Positions 14,464 to 21,067 of a stretch of DNA of 21,067 nucleotides are shown here, one piece after another. Source of the DNA: CAG-1782 sp964418255 (GTDB lineage: Bacteria; Bacillota; Clostridia; Christensenellales; DTU072). The translations under genes were made by a program, and so were the position numbers. The DNA lies in NCBI GenBank assembly GCA_964418255.1, contig CAYQKV010000016.1, positions 1 through 21,067 on the forward strand. The letters run 5' to 3'. The notes beneath the pieces were generated by a model. That model did not search any database. It worked only from the letters and a program-made list of their open reading frames with translations, and was not told the DNA's origin. The first letter of the stretch is position 1. Each line of letters opens with the position of its first letter.

Positions 14464-15172
14464 TTATTCGGGTAAAGTCGTATCCTCGTCCGTTCCTTCT
14501 TCCACGGTTGCCGACTCGATTACGCCGTCCGTACATTTTATACTGCATCCCGATAAATAATCCATAGAATCGTCTTTGACAATGCTATACCACTCGTCTA
14601 TCGTCCCGTCGTAATTTATCTCCGTCAATTTCTCGCAGTCTTGTAGCGCTTCAACCTCGATACCCGTAACGCTGCGCGGTAAACTTAAACTCTTGAGACT
14701 GCAACCTTCGAAAGCGCGCGCGCCGATTGTCGTCACTCCGTCGGGAACAGTTATATTCTCCAAACGAGTACAACTTTCAAACGCACTCTCGCCTATGTCG
14801 GTCACGCTGTCGGGTATCTCCACGCTCGTCAAATTGACGCACCTGAAAAAAGCGTTTTTTCCGATGTTCGTCACGCTGTCCGGAATAGTGACCGACGTTA
14901 GTTCACTACACTCCATAAAGGCACGATTTCCTATGCTCGTCACCGATTTACCTTTGTACGTAGAAAGAATTACCGCTTCCGTTGCCTCGCCTTCATATCC
15001 GCTTACTGCGTAAGTGCCGTCGTCTTTCAATACAAAACTCAAACCTTGGGTTCCCTCAGGCAACTTATCTTTTTTTGAAAAGTTCGCACGCGCCAAGCGC
15101 GCCTATGCAAAACGCCAGGGCAAGCACAAGTAAAATAGAAAATAAAAATCTTTTCGGTTTTGTTTTTTTCAT
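14464..15172 (-). pseudogene. LRR (BspA-like) lipoprotein gene with +1 frameshift in A7 tract
   Basis: From ATG 15172, behind GGAGAGG, the frame encodes a lipoprotein signal: positive MKKTKPKR, a hydrophobic core and lipobox LGAC at Cys29. It stops after 35 residues at 15065. The main body reads in another frame (from within 15096 to 14464): several 23-residue LRR units of the type LTSVTIPDSVTNIGKNAF, a YDGTIDEWYSI cap and CTDG, ending in an acidic tail. Dropping one A from the A7 run (15070-15076) joins the two into a 235-residue surface lipoprotein. This may be a sequencing error, a phase-variable switch, slippage or real decay. The ligand is unknown; such proteins are usually cell-surface adhesive proteins. 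Confidence 0.8.
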
Positions 15173-15199
15173 TTAGCCTCTCCTTTCCCTTCCATTTAC

Positions 15200-15228
15200 C
15201 GTATAGTATATAATCCGCCGAAGCGCAA
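15200..15228 (-). promoter_or_regulatory. Possible promoter of the LRR lipoprotein gene
   Basis: On the minus strand TTGCGC (15228-15223) and TATACG (15205-15200) are 17 bases apart, 28 bases before the start codon. Both hexamers are imperfect. An overlapping TATACT is also present but badly spaced. Confidence 0.35.
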
Positions 15229-15624
15229 GAGCGTTTTGTAAAGAGGAGTGGTTATATCGCGTTGCTTTACATCCGTAAAAACATATGCCAAAATAATTAA
15301 AGAAAAAGTATTTTCTTGTTATTAGTGTAAAAAGCGGACGAAATCAGAGTTTTTTTCACTTTTCCATAAGTTGAATCGGGGTCCCCGAAAAGCAATATGC
15401 TTTTCGGGGTGATATTTCTGTACGTCGGTACAGCGACGGTTCACTTACGAAAAAAATCAACGCAATGCGTCCACTCCGTTTGTAAAAACTTTTCGAAAAC
15501 GTATGTAAGCAAGTTTCTTTTTCTATGTCCGAAATAACGAAATAAAACCGACAAAAGCGCGGCTTCTTAATTCGTTTATCCGTATGCACGTTTATTAGTC
15601 CAAAGCGAAAAAACGCAACTGCAT
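15229..15624. other. Intergenic stretch with two hairpins
   Basis: I see no gene here. A 77-codon minus-strand frame at 15356-15589 has no credible start site and covers the palindromes. The stretch holds a perfect 12-bp-stem hairpin CCCCGAAAAGCA/TGCTTTTCGGGG (15383-15409) and CTGTAC/GTACAG (15418-15433). Neither is followed by a T run on the minus strand, so a role as terminator of the upstream GNAT gene is possible but unproven. Confidence 0.55.
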
Positions 15625-16128
15625 TTAATTGTCTAATTTATCGGTTCGTTGCGACATATACAAACAATTCACTTCAAACCCGAATTTTTTATATAACTCA
15701 AAAGCCTTCACATTGGGCGCAAAAACCAGCAACTGTGTATATTCGCAGTCGTTTTGCTTAAAAAAATCGTTTGCCTGTCGCAAAAGCCGTCGTCCTATTC
15801 CGTTTCCACGCAAACTTTCGGCGACTACCAACTCGCTTATAAACCCGATTTTCGGACAAGTGGTAGTATATTCCGATTCGCCGCCGCCCTGAAAAATCTT
15901 ACACACCACAAGCCCGACAATTTTATTTCCCAATCGGGCTAAAAATATTTTGCCGCTATGTTCTTTCATTTCTTCCATTACATAAGCAAAATATCCTTCT
16001 CTGTAATTATCTTTTAGCGTCATCACTCCTCGCTTATCTAAATTCGCAAGGTGCGTTTGCAATTCCACCAATAAATTTTTTACGTCCTCGTCATAAATCG
16101 GACTATATTCAATAATGTTCACTTGCAT
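15625..16128 (-). CDS. GNAT family N-acetyltransferase
   Basis: This 167-residue GNAT-fold protein would move an acetyl group from acetyl-CoA to an unknown amine. The acetyl-CoA loop is seen as ELVVAESLRGNGIGRRLL, with RGNGIG at 107-112, and the last helix/strand as NVKAFELYKKFGFEVN. A longer frame runs back to 16227, but I chose ATG 16128 because it gives a normal GNAT N-terminus and overlaps the end of the macro-ASCH gene by 10 bases. It is the last gene of the accessory cluster. The substrate cannot be told from sequence; it may be a small molecule, a protein or a toxin. Confidence 0.87.
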   Translation of the reverse strand: MQVNIIEYSPIYDEDVKNLLVELQTHLANLDKRGVMTLKDNYREGYFAYVMEEMKEHSGKIFLARLGNKIVGLVVCKIFQGGGESEYTTTCPKIGFISELVVAESLRGNGIGRRLLRQANDFFKQNDCEYTQLLVFAPNVKAFELYKKFGFEVNCLYMSQRTDKLDN

Positions 16129-17036
16129 TTTATCTCGATTGCCAATACTCCGAATTCTTTTTCCTGTTCCTTTGTGTAATATCGATACATACTTTGTATT
16201 GCCTGTTCGTAAGTCAAATCTCCGCATCCTGTTTTGGAAAACAGATTAGAGGAAAATAATTCCTTGAAATTGTCGAATCTATAAAGGTTCGTTACCGTAG
16301 CCGTTATCCATTCGTAGCTTTTTTCTTGTCTGTAAAATATGACCGTATCTCCGACTTTTATGTTTTTACGTTTTTCGTCGTACAAACGGATTTCCACGGT
16401 TTTTTCTCCGCTCTTTATCTTTTCAAACGGTTCGTCTGCAAGGCGCATTTCTATTGCTCCTTTTACTCGCACATTATTGCTTTGAATAAACTCTGCGAAC
16501 TCACGGTATTGCTGTTCGAGACTTTTCGTCATTGTGTCATAAATTCCGAGATAATCCGAATACATATTTTCGTCAAAGCAACAAAACTCCACCGTCATAC
16601 CGTAATCGGCGTTATTTTGCAACCATTCGATAACGGTATTCAAAGCGATAGACGTAGCTTCTCGCACCGGATAGCCGTAAACTCTGGTTGATATTGCCGG
16701 AAAGGATATAGACCGTATCTCATAAGCTTTCGCCAAATCCAACGAATTACGGTAACAAGCGGAAAGAAGTTCTTTGTCTTTTTCTCTTCCGTCGTATATC
16801 GGTACGACGGTATGTATAATCCGTTTCGCATTCAGATTATAGCCTTTTGTAATAACCGCCTCGCCTGTTTTACAGCCGCCTATCGCCTTGCACTCCGCAA
16901 GAAGATTAGGACCTGCGGCGCGATGAATCGCGCCGTCAACTCCCTCTCCGCCGAGCAGAGAATTATTCGCCGCGTTTACAATACATTCACAGTCCGAATT
17001 TATAATATTGCCCTGATTGATTCTTAAATTATACAT
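16119..17036 (-). CDS. Macro domain-ASCH domain fusion protein
   Basis: Residues 1-165 are a macro domain that binds, and often deacylates or hydrolyses, ADP-ribose derivatives. It shows IVNAANNSLLGGEGVDGAIHRAAG (19-42) and the loop SFPAISTRVYGYPVREA (111-127). Residues about 195-303 are an ASCH domain, a PUA-like fold linked to RNA or nucleotide binding: KIKSGEKTVEIRLYDEKR, then VGDTVIFYR and GVLAIEIK. In E. coli YqfB (N4-acetylcytidine amidohydrolase) the pair is Lys21/Thr24; here Lys212 is kept but the Thr position is Glu215, so that activity is not predicted. ATG 17036 follows a weak GGGAACGGAA. It lies 14 bases after the helical-protein gene and overlaps the GNAT gene. Confidence 0.87.
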   Translation of the reverse strand: MYNLRINQGNIINSDCECIVNAANNSLLGGEGVDGAIHRAAGPNLLAECKAIGGCKTGEAVITKGYNLNAKRIIHTVVPIYDGREKDKELLSACYRNSLDLAKAYEIRSISFPAISTRVYGYPVREATSIALNTVIEWLQNNADYGMTVEFCCFDENMYSDYLGIYDTMTKSLEQQYREFAEFIQSNNVRVKGAIEMRLADEPFEKIKSGEKTVEIRLYDEKRKNIKVGDTVIFYRQEKSYEWITATVTNLYRFDNFKELFSSNLFSKTGCGDLTYEQAIQSMYRYYTKEQEKEFGVLAIEIKCK

Positions 17037-17050
17037 ATTTCCGTTCCCTT

Positions 17051-17941
17051 TTAGTCTCGCGAACTATCGTCATCTCTGACTTCAGTGTTAAGGACAAATA
17101 CTTCCATTTCAAACTCGTTCAATATAGCATTTATCGCCCTGATGTCGTAAATCTTTCTCTCGATACAATATTTCATTATTATGTCAAGCCTGAATTTCTC
17201 TTGAATTGTATATCCCGCGCTGTTTAATACTTCCTCCGCTTCCTCCAGATTGCATTTCAAACCGACAATTATACGCCAAACCAACGGACGTGTGATGTTT
17301 TTACATCTAAAGGATGTCACACGCGAAAAATCTTGTCTTCTGAGCATCACATTGTTATATACCGTGGATGACTTCTCAATATTATGTCTGTCCATAATTT
17401 CAAAAACCTTTGTAGCAAACTGATTACTGTTACAGTTGCTTCTAACTTCATTATATAGTTTCATAAAATCGTCGTTTCCGGAATACCTGGTACTGCACCG
17501 CATTGTTCCTTCGAAAAACGCGTCGCCTTCGTTTCTTGCAACAAATAGGTTTTTATCGGTCTCTTCATTACTTACTTTTTTATCTGCCTCGGAATCTTTC
17601 CTTTTATCTCTAAGAACGTTTACGTTATTTTCGTCAAGAATTTTGTTAAAACAGATGTTTTTACTTTCGGCACCCTCTTTTCGCCTTAAACAGTATATAA
17701 GAAGCCTGTTCCGATTCGTCTCGCTCTTCGCCATAAACGAATCGATTTCCGCCCTCATCTCCTTGTACCTTTCCGCGGCATAATGCTTTTCTCCGGTTAA
17801 AAGTATACGCTGTAATTCCATTTCCGCTTCTGCGTGTATCTTTCCTTCATTATCCCCTTTCGTTGCGTTAATTTCGAGAGCGATTTCATCGATTTCCTTT
17901 TGAATATCGTCTTTCGTCGTCCTTGTTTTTATGTGCTTCAT
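17051..17941 (-). CDS. Uncharacterised helical protein with macro-associated C-terminal domain
   Basis: I recognise no named family for the whole 296-residue protein. Residues 10-90 are charged and probably helical or coiled-coil; 90-160 are polar and poorly ordered. Residues 174-279 (VYNNVMLRRQDFSRVTSF ... LEEAEEVLNSAGY ... LDIIMKYCIERKIYDIRAIN) match a helical domain that I know from the C-termini of many Firmicute macro-domain proteins, where the pattern is VYKRA..DR..FSKI..., L.EA..LL..AGY and D.II.YFI....YDI.EIN. Here it is a separate gene directly before the macro-ASCH gene, suggesting the two proteins interact. Start ATG follows GGGAGG. It is A/T-rich compared with the housekeeping genes. 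Confidence 0.8.
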   Translation of the reverse strand: MKHIKTRTTKDDIQKEIDEIALEINATKGDNEGKIHAEAEMELQRILLTGEKHYAAERYKEMRAEIDSFMAKSETNRNRLLIYCLRRKEGAESKNICFNKILDENNVNVLRDKRKDSEADKKVSNEETDKNLFVARNEGDAFFEGTMRCSTRYSGNDDFMKLYNEVRSNCNSNQFATKVFEIMDRHNIEKSSTVYNNVMLRRQDFSRVTSFRCKNITRPLVWRIIVGLKCNLEEAEEVLNSAGYTIQEKFRLDIIMKYCIERKIYDIRAINAILNEFEMEVFVLNTEVRDDDSSRD

Positions 17942-17942
17942 T

Positions 17943-18113
17943 ATCTTGTCCTCCCTTTTTGTATTTTTTCGACTATAAAAGTTATATCATTCGATAGTAC
18001 AACACTTATGCGAAACAACATTTTTAAGTTCTTCAATATTTATGACAATATTATCACCTCTGTGGTTCTTTCTTTAATTCCTGTAAGAAAATCATAACTT
18101 CTTTAATTGTCAT
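17943..18113 (-). pseudogene. Possible broken small gene between two cluster genes
   Basis: The 161-base gap is A/T-rich but reads like coding sequence in pieces. Piece 1 is ATG 18113 to TGA 18054, 19 residues (MTIKEVMIFLQELKKEPQR). Piece 2, in another frame behind GAGGTG, reads NIEELKNVVSHKCCTIE. Piece 3, in the third frame, reads NDITFIVEKIQKGRTR and ends in a TAATG overlap with the next gene. Joined they would give a protein of about 55-60 residues. It may be a decayed gene, two small overlapping ORFs or chance. I do not recognise a family. Confidence 0.3.
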
Positions 18114-19665
18114 TTCCGCATAATTCTCCTGTTTGTAAATATTTAATTGCCTTTTCCTTCAAATATCTTCCTCGGGACGTTTTTTCTATAAAACCGATTT
18201 TGATGAGGTATGGTTCGTATTCCGAGCTGTATTTTCTTGTATCCATACCTATGCGTGCGGCAATCGTTTCTTCTCCCATCGGTTTATCTCCGTTTTCTTC
18301 AAGTACGCGGAGAATTTCCAAATCTTTCTTTTCAAGTCCTATTGCGTCAATGCCTCTTTCTTCAAAATATTTTTTTACCACGTCCAAATCGATATTGGTT
18401 GAAACTCGTTGTCCGTTATTATCGTAAAGCGCCGTATCCAGTCCGTCTACAAAAGAGTTTACATAGCGAATAGAGCCGCGGCTACGCGGAATACAAGCCT
18501 CGATTGCTTCATCGGTAATGGTAAGCCCTTTTGCCGCCACTTTATTTTTATAAATGCGTTTGAGTTCGTCGGGCTTATACTCTTCCATCTGAAACTTTAA
18601 CCTCAAACATCTGTCTTTAATCGTAGAAAGAACTTTATTATCGTCTGTCGTTGCAGCTATAAAGGTAAAATTATCAATAGGAATACGCTTTACGTTGCCG
18701 TTTATATCGGGCGGAGATATGTACACGCGGCTGTTAAGCAACGTCAACAAACTTGATTGAAGCTCTTCCGTCAACATATGTATTTCATCGAAAGCAATTA
18801 CGACCGGTTCGTTTTCCCTCGCAACTCTCATTAAAAAGTTTTGCAAGGCTTTAAGCGACTGCTTGCTGTTACGATATTGAGAACAATCCATCCACTCGAA
18901 CCTGACCCCGAGAGCTTTTGCTATAAGCTGCATTAACGTCGATTTTCCCAATCCGGGATTGCCGAACAGCAAAATATTATCGAGGTATTTTCTGCCCTGC
19001 GCTTTTGCTATGGCAATTTCTTTTAACAATACTTGCACTATGTGCTGTTGTCCGATAAAGCCTTCCAGTGTATCCGGCGCAAATGTCGGTTCTCCTTTAC
19101 TTCCGCCTTTATCGCTTACGGCAATCGGCGGCTCGACAGGTTGAACGGGAATTCTCGGCTCCTGTTCGGCATCGGGTGTTTTCGGCTCGACAGGCTGAAC
19201 AGGGTTCGGCTCCAACTCGATGACGGGAATTTTCGGTGTAAAAGGCTTCTCTTTTTGGGGTTGTCGCGGGTTTTCGTCAATCGGCGTATCCATAATGCCC
19301 TCAATATTGACCTCTGCGTCAGGAGTAACTTTCGTACTATCCTTAGGCACGGCAATACTTCCTTGCCCGCCCATAATGTCTCCAAACGACGGAATGCTGT
19401 CGTCGATAATCAGACCGAAAAATTTCTGTACCCGGCGGTCGGTTAAACCGTTGTTACGAATTATCTCTATGTATCCGCCGAACACTTTCTGCCAATAAGA
19501 AAGTTTCGCTTTTGTTACGACGCTGTCTCCGTTTTTAAGCGCATACTGCTCGTCAAACAAGTCGTATAGTCCTTTAAGTCCAGCAATCGTAGCGTCAACG
19601 TCGTTTCCTCTCGCCGCGTAAAGCGCAACTCTGTATTTCTCTCTGAATCTGTCTGCAAATGTCAT
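18103..19665 (-). CDS. RuvB-like AAA+ ATPase with extra N-terminal domain
   Basis: The protein has 520 residues; true RuvB has about 340. Residues 1-95 are a helical domain I do not recognise. Residues 100-195 form a Pro/Glu-rich linker with repeated PVQPVEP. Residues 198-520 resemble RuvB: FIGQQHI, Walker A GNPGLGKST (235-243), Walker B VVIAFDEIH (288-296), sensor 1 FIAATT (335-340), KDR (350-352), sensor 2 GSIRYVN (397-403) and a C-terminal winged helix (KPMGEETIAARIG ... EPYLIKIGFIEKTSRGR). It is likely a DNA-remodelling or protein-remodelling motor specialised for this locus rather than the RuvAB helicase, since ruvA and ruvC are absent. ATG follows AAGGAAGG. The stop is followed by the broken ORF, and an LRR gene ends 29 bases upstream. 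Confidence 0.87.
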   Translation of the reverse strand: MTFADRFREKYRVALYAARGNDVDATIAGLKGLYDLFDEQYALKNGDSVVTKAKLSYWQKVFGGYIEIIRNNGLTDRRVQKFFGLIIDDSIPSFGDIMGGQGSIAVPKDSTKVTPDAEVNIEGIMDTPIDENPRQPQKEKPFTPKIPVIELEPNPVQPVEPKTPDAEQEPRIPVQPVEPPIAVSDKGGSKGEPTFAPDTLEGFIGQQHIVQVLLKEIAIAKAQGRKYLDNILLFGNPGLGKSTLMQLIAKALGVRFEWMDCSQYRNSKQSLKALQNFLMRVARENEPVVIAFDEIHMLTEELQSSLLTLLNSRVYISPPDINGNVKRIPIDNFTFIAATTDDNKVLSTIKDRCLRLKFQMEEYKPDELKRIYKNKVAAKGLTITDEAIEACIPRSRGSIRYVNSFVDGLDTALYDNNGQRVSTNIDLDVVKKYFEERGIDAIGLEKKDLEILRVLEENGDKPMGEETIAARIGMDTRKYSSEYEPYLIKIGFIEKTSRGRYLKEKAIKYLQTGELCGNDN

Positions 19666-19694
19666 TTCTTTTCCTTCCTTTTATTTAGTATTTT

Positions 19695-21067
19695 TTACTT
19701 TGTAATTTCGCCGTCCGTGCAATGCACAATATAATTCCCTGCGTCTTGGTCCCAATAGGATTCTTTCTTAATATCACTCCATTGTTTCATCGTTCCGTTA
19801 TACGTTATACTCGCCAAACTGCTGCATTCGTAGAACGGTCTGTATCCTACACTCGTCACACTGTCGGGTATAGTTATGCTCGTTAAACTGCGGCATTCGG
19901 AGAACGCATACCCATAAATAAACTTTGTATCGCTATGTATAGTGCAAGAAGTTATATTTTTATCCTTTGCTTTAATCAGTATTACATACGGATTATTGGC
20001 ATTACCTAAATAATATCCGCTATCGTATTCGTTATATTGCAAACTGCTGCATCCACTGAACGCATTGTCTCCTATGCTCGTCACGCCGTCGGGGATTGTT
20101 ATGCTCGTTAAACTGCTGCATCTGTCGAACGCATAGTCATACATAAACTTTGTATCGCTGTGTATAGTGCAAGACGTTATATTTTTATCCTTTGCTTTAA
20201 TCAGTATTACATACGGATTATTTTCATTACCTAAATAATATCCGTTATCGTATTCGTTATATTGCAAACTGCTGCATCCGAAGAACGCTCTGTTTCCAAT
20301 ACTCGTCACGCTGTTGCCTATTGTTACGCTCGTTAAACTGCTGCATCCGGAGAACGCACCGCTTCCTATACTCGTCACGCCGTCGGGGATTGTTATGCTC
20401 GTCAAACTGCTGCATCTGGAAAACGCTACGCTTCCTATACTCTCTCCGCTCGTGATAACTACCGTCTTTAATGAACTTTTCGGTATATATGATATTGCTG
20501 TCGTTGGCATAGTAGCCGTTTCTATCGGGCATCCGTCGAACGCTCTGTTCCCTATACTCGTCACGCTGTTGCCTATTGTTACGCTCGTTAAACTGCTGCA
20601 TCCGGAGAACGCATACTCATAAATAAACTTTGTATCGATGTGTATATTGCAAGACGTTATATTGGTTTCCTTTGCTTTAATCAGTATTACATACGGATTA
20701 TTTTCATTACCTAAATAATATCCGTTATCGTATTCGTTATATTGCAAACTGCTGCATCCGGAGAACGCATCAGAATGGATAAACTTTGTATCGCTATGTA
20801 TAGTGCAAGACGTTATATTGGTTTCCTTTGCTTTAATCAGTATTACATACGGATTATTTTCATTACCTAAATAATATCCGTTATCGTGTTCGTTATATTG
20901 CAAACTGCTGCATCCGTCGAACGCACTGTATCCTATACTCGTCACGCTGTCGGGGATTGTTATGCTCGTTAAACTGCTGCATCCGCAGAACGCATAGCTT
21001 CCAATACTCGTCACGCTGTCGGGAATTGTTATGCTCGTTAAACTGCTGCATCCGGAGAACGCACCGC
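19695..21067 (-). CDS. BspA-like leucine-rich-repeat protein, N-terminus outside window
   Basis: The reading frame stays open to the window edge, so the gene is 5'-incomplete; the GTG near 21014 is an internal Val codon of an LRR unit. Units of about 23 residues (LTSITIPDSVTSIGxxAFxGCSS) are interrupted four times by an identical-length segment with YNEYDNGYYLGN and NPYVILIKAK. It ends with ITYNGTMKQWSDI and HCTDGEITK, the same kind of cap as in the LRR lipoprotein at 14464. Such proteins are normally secreted or surface-bound and may bind host or bacterial ligands. No anchor is seen at the C-terminus. The RuvB-like gene starts 29 bases downstream, so they may be co-transcribed. Confidence 0.9.
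   Translation of the reverse strand, partial: GAFSGCSSLTSITIPDSVTSIGSYAFCGCSSLTSITIPDSVTSIGYSAFDGCSSLQYNEHDNGYYLGNENNPYVILIKAKETNITSCTIHSDTKFIHSDAFSGCSSLQYNEYDNGYYLGNENNPYVILIKAKETNITSCNIHIDTKFIYEYAFSGCSSLTSVTIGNSVTSIGNRAFDGCPIETATMPTTAISYIPKSSLKTVVITSGESIGSVAFSRCSSLTSITIPDGVTSIGSGAFSGCSSLTSVTIGNSVTSIGNRAFFGCSSLQYNEYDNGYYLGNENNPYVILIKAKDKNITSCTIHSDTKFMYDYAFDRCSSLTSITIPDGVTSIGDNAFSGCSSLQYNEYDSGYYLGNANNPYVILIKAKDKNITSCTIHSDTKFIYGYAFSECRSLTSITIPDSVTSVGYRPFYECSSLASITYNGTMKQWSDIKKESYWDQDAGNYIVHCTDGEITK
19921..20901 (-). repeat. Four near-identical 120-bp repeats inside the LRR gene
   Basis: Copies lie at 19921-20040, 20146-20265, 20626-20745 and 20782-20901, each 120 bp and in frame. They encode 40 residues including GYYLGNENNPYVILIKAK and ITSC(T/N)IH. 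Differences are few: for example AKDKN versus AKETN separates the two 3' copies from the two 5' copies. High DNA identity, including at synonymous sites, points to recent duplication or gene conversion. Confidence 0.85.

Noticed and set aside
15356..15589. 77-codon ORF on the minus strand
   Set aside because: No credible start signal, no recognisable protein, and it runs through two palindromes.
16119..17036. N4-acetylcytidine amidohydrolase activity of the ASCH domain
   Set aside because: The Thr of the YqfB catalytic set is replaced by Glu215, so the activity cannot be assumed.
18103..19665. Canonical ruvB
   Set aside because: It is about 180 residues too long, with an extra domain and linker, diverged sensor and arginine-finger regions, and no ruvA or ruvC beside it.
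21014..21067. Start of the large LRR gene at 21014
   Set aside because: The codon there is GTG for Val inside an LRR unit, and the same frame continues with LRR sequence to the window edge.

Overview
The window looks like a chromosomal piece of an uncultured, gut-type member of the Clostridia (Bacillota). The evidence is GG(A)GG Shine-Dalgarno sites, a classical T-box leader, a GatCAB route to amidated tRNA, Firmicute-type split acetyl-CoA carboxylase subunits and BspA-like leucine-rich-repeat proteins. Every gene I accept is on the minus strand, so transcription runs from high to low coordinates. No rRNA, tRNA, CRISPR array or transposase gene was seen.

Region 1 (1-972) is a gene-free tract of repeats. 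It holds several copies of a composite multi-hairpin element whose stems differ between copies but stay paired, a 25-bp direct repeat, a long hairpin and a canonical G-quadruplex motif. It lies just downstream of the fatty-acid operon.

Region 2 (973-7725) is a compact acyl-chain operon behind a good sigma-A-like promoter: acpS, acyl carrier protein, a double ketosynthase, fabG, fabZ, fabD, accD, accA, with ATGA overlaps or gaps of 15 nt or less. The double ketosynthase fuses an intact Cys-His-His KS to a second KS whose Cys is replaced by Gln and whose two His are lost, as in the KS-beta/chain-length factor of type II polyketide synthases. The operon has no FabH, no enoyl reductase, no AccB and no AccC, so it is either a polyene-like type II synthase or a reorganised primary FAS with parts elsewhere.

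Region 3 (7800-14386) covers asparagine and aminoacyl-tRNA metabolism. A promoter and a T-box with an AAC (Asn) specifier control gatC-gatA-gatB-aspS, which ends at a rho-independent terminator. AspRS carries His31, a mark of non-discriminating enzymes. The unit therefore reads as an indirect Asn-tRNA(Asn) pathway sensed by uncharged tRNA(Asn). An L-asparaginase-family gene follows the terminator.

Region 4 (14464-21067) is accessory. It has a frameshifted LRR lipoprotein gene, an intergenic stretch with hairpins, and a minus-strand cluster. In transcription order the cluster is a BspA-like LRR protein (cut by the window edge), a RuvB-like AAA+ ATPase with a novel N-terminus and Pro-rich linker, a broken small ORF, a coiled/helical protein with a macro-associated C-terminal domain, a macro-ASCH fusion and a GNAT acetyltransferase. 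Gene order and overlaps suggest one functional module of unknown role. It is the best candidate for an undescribed system, alongside the KS/KS-beta operon.
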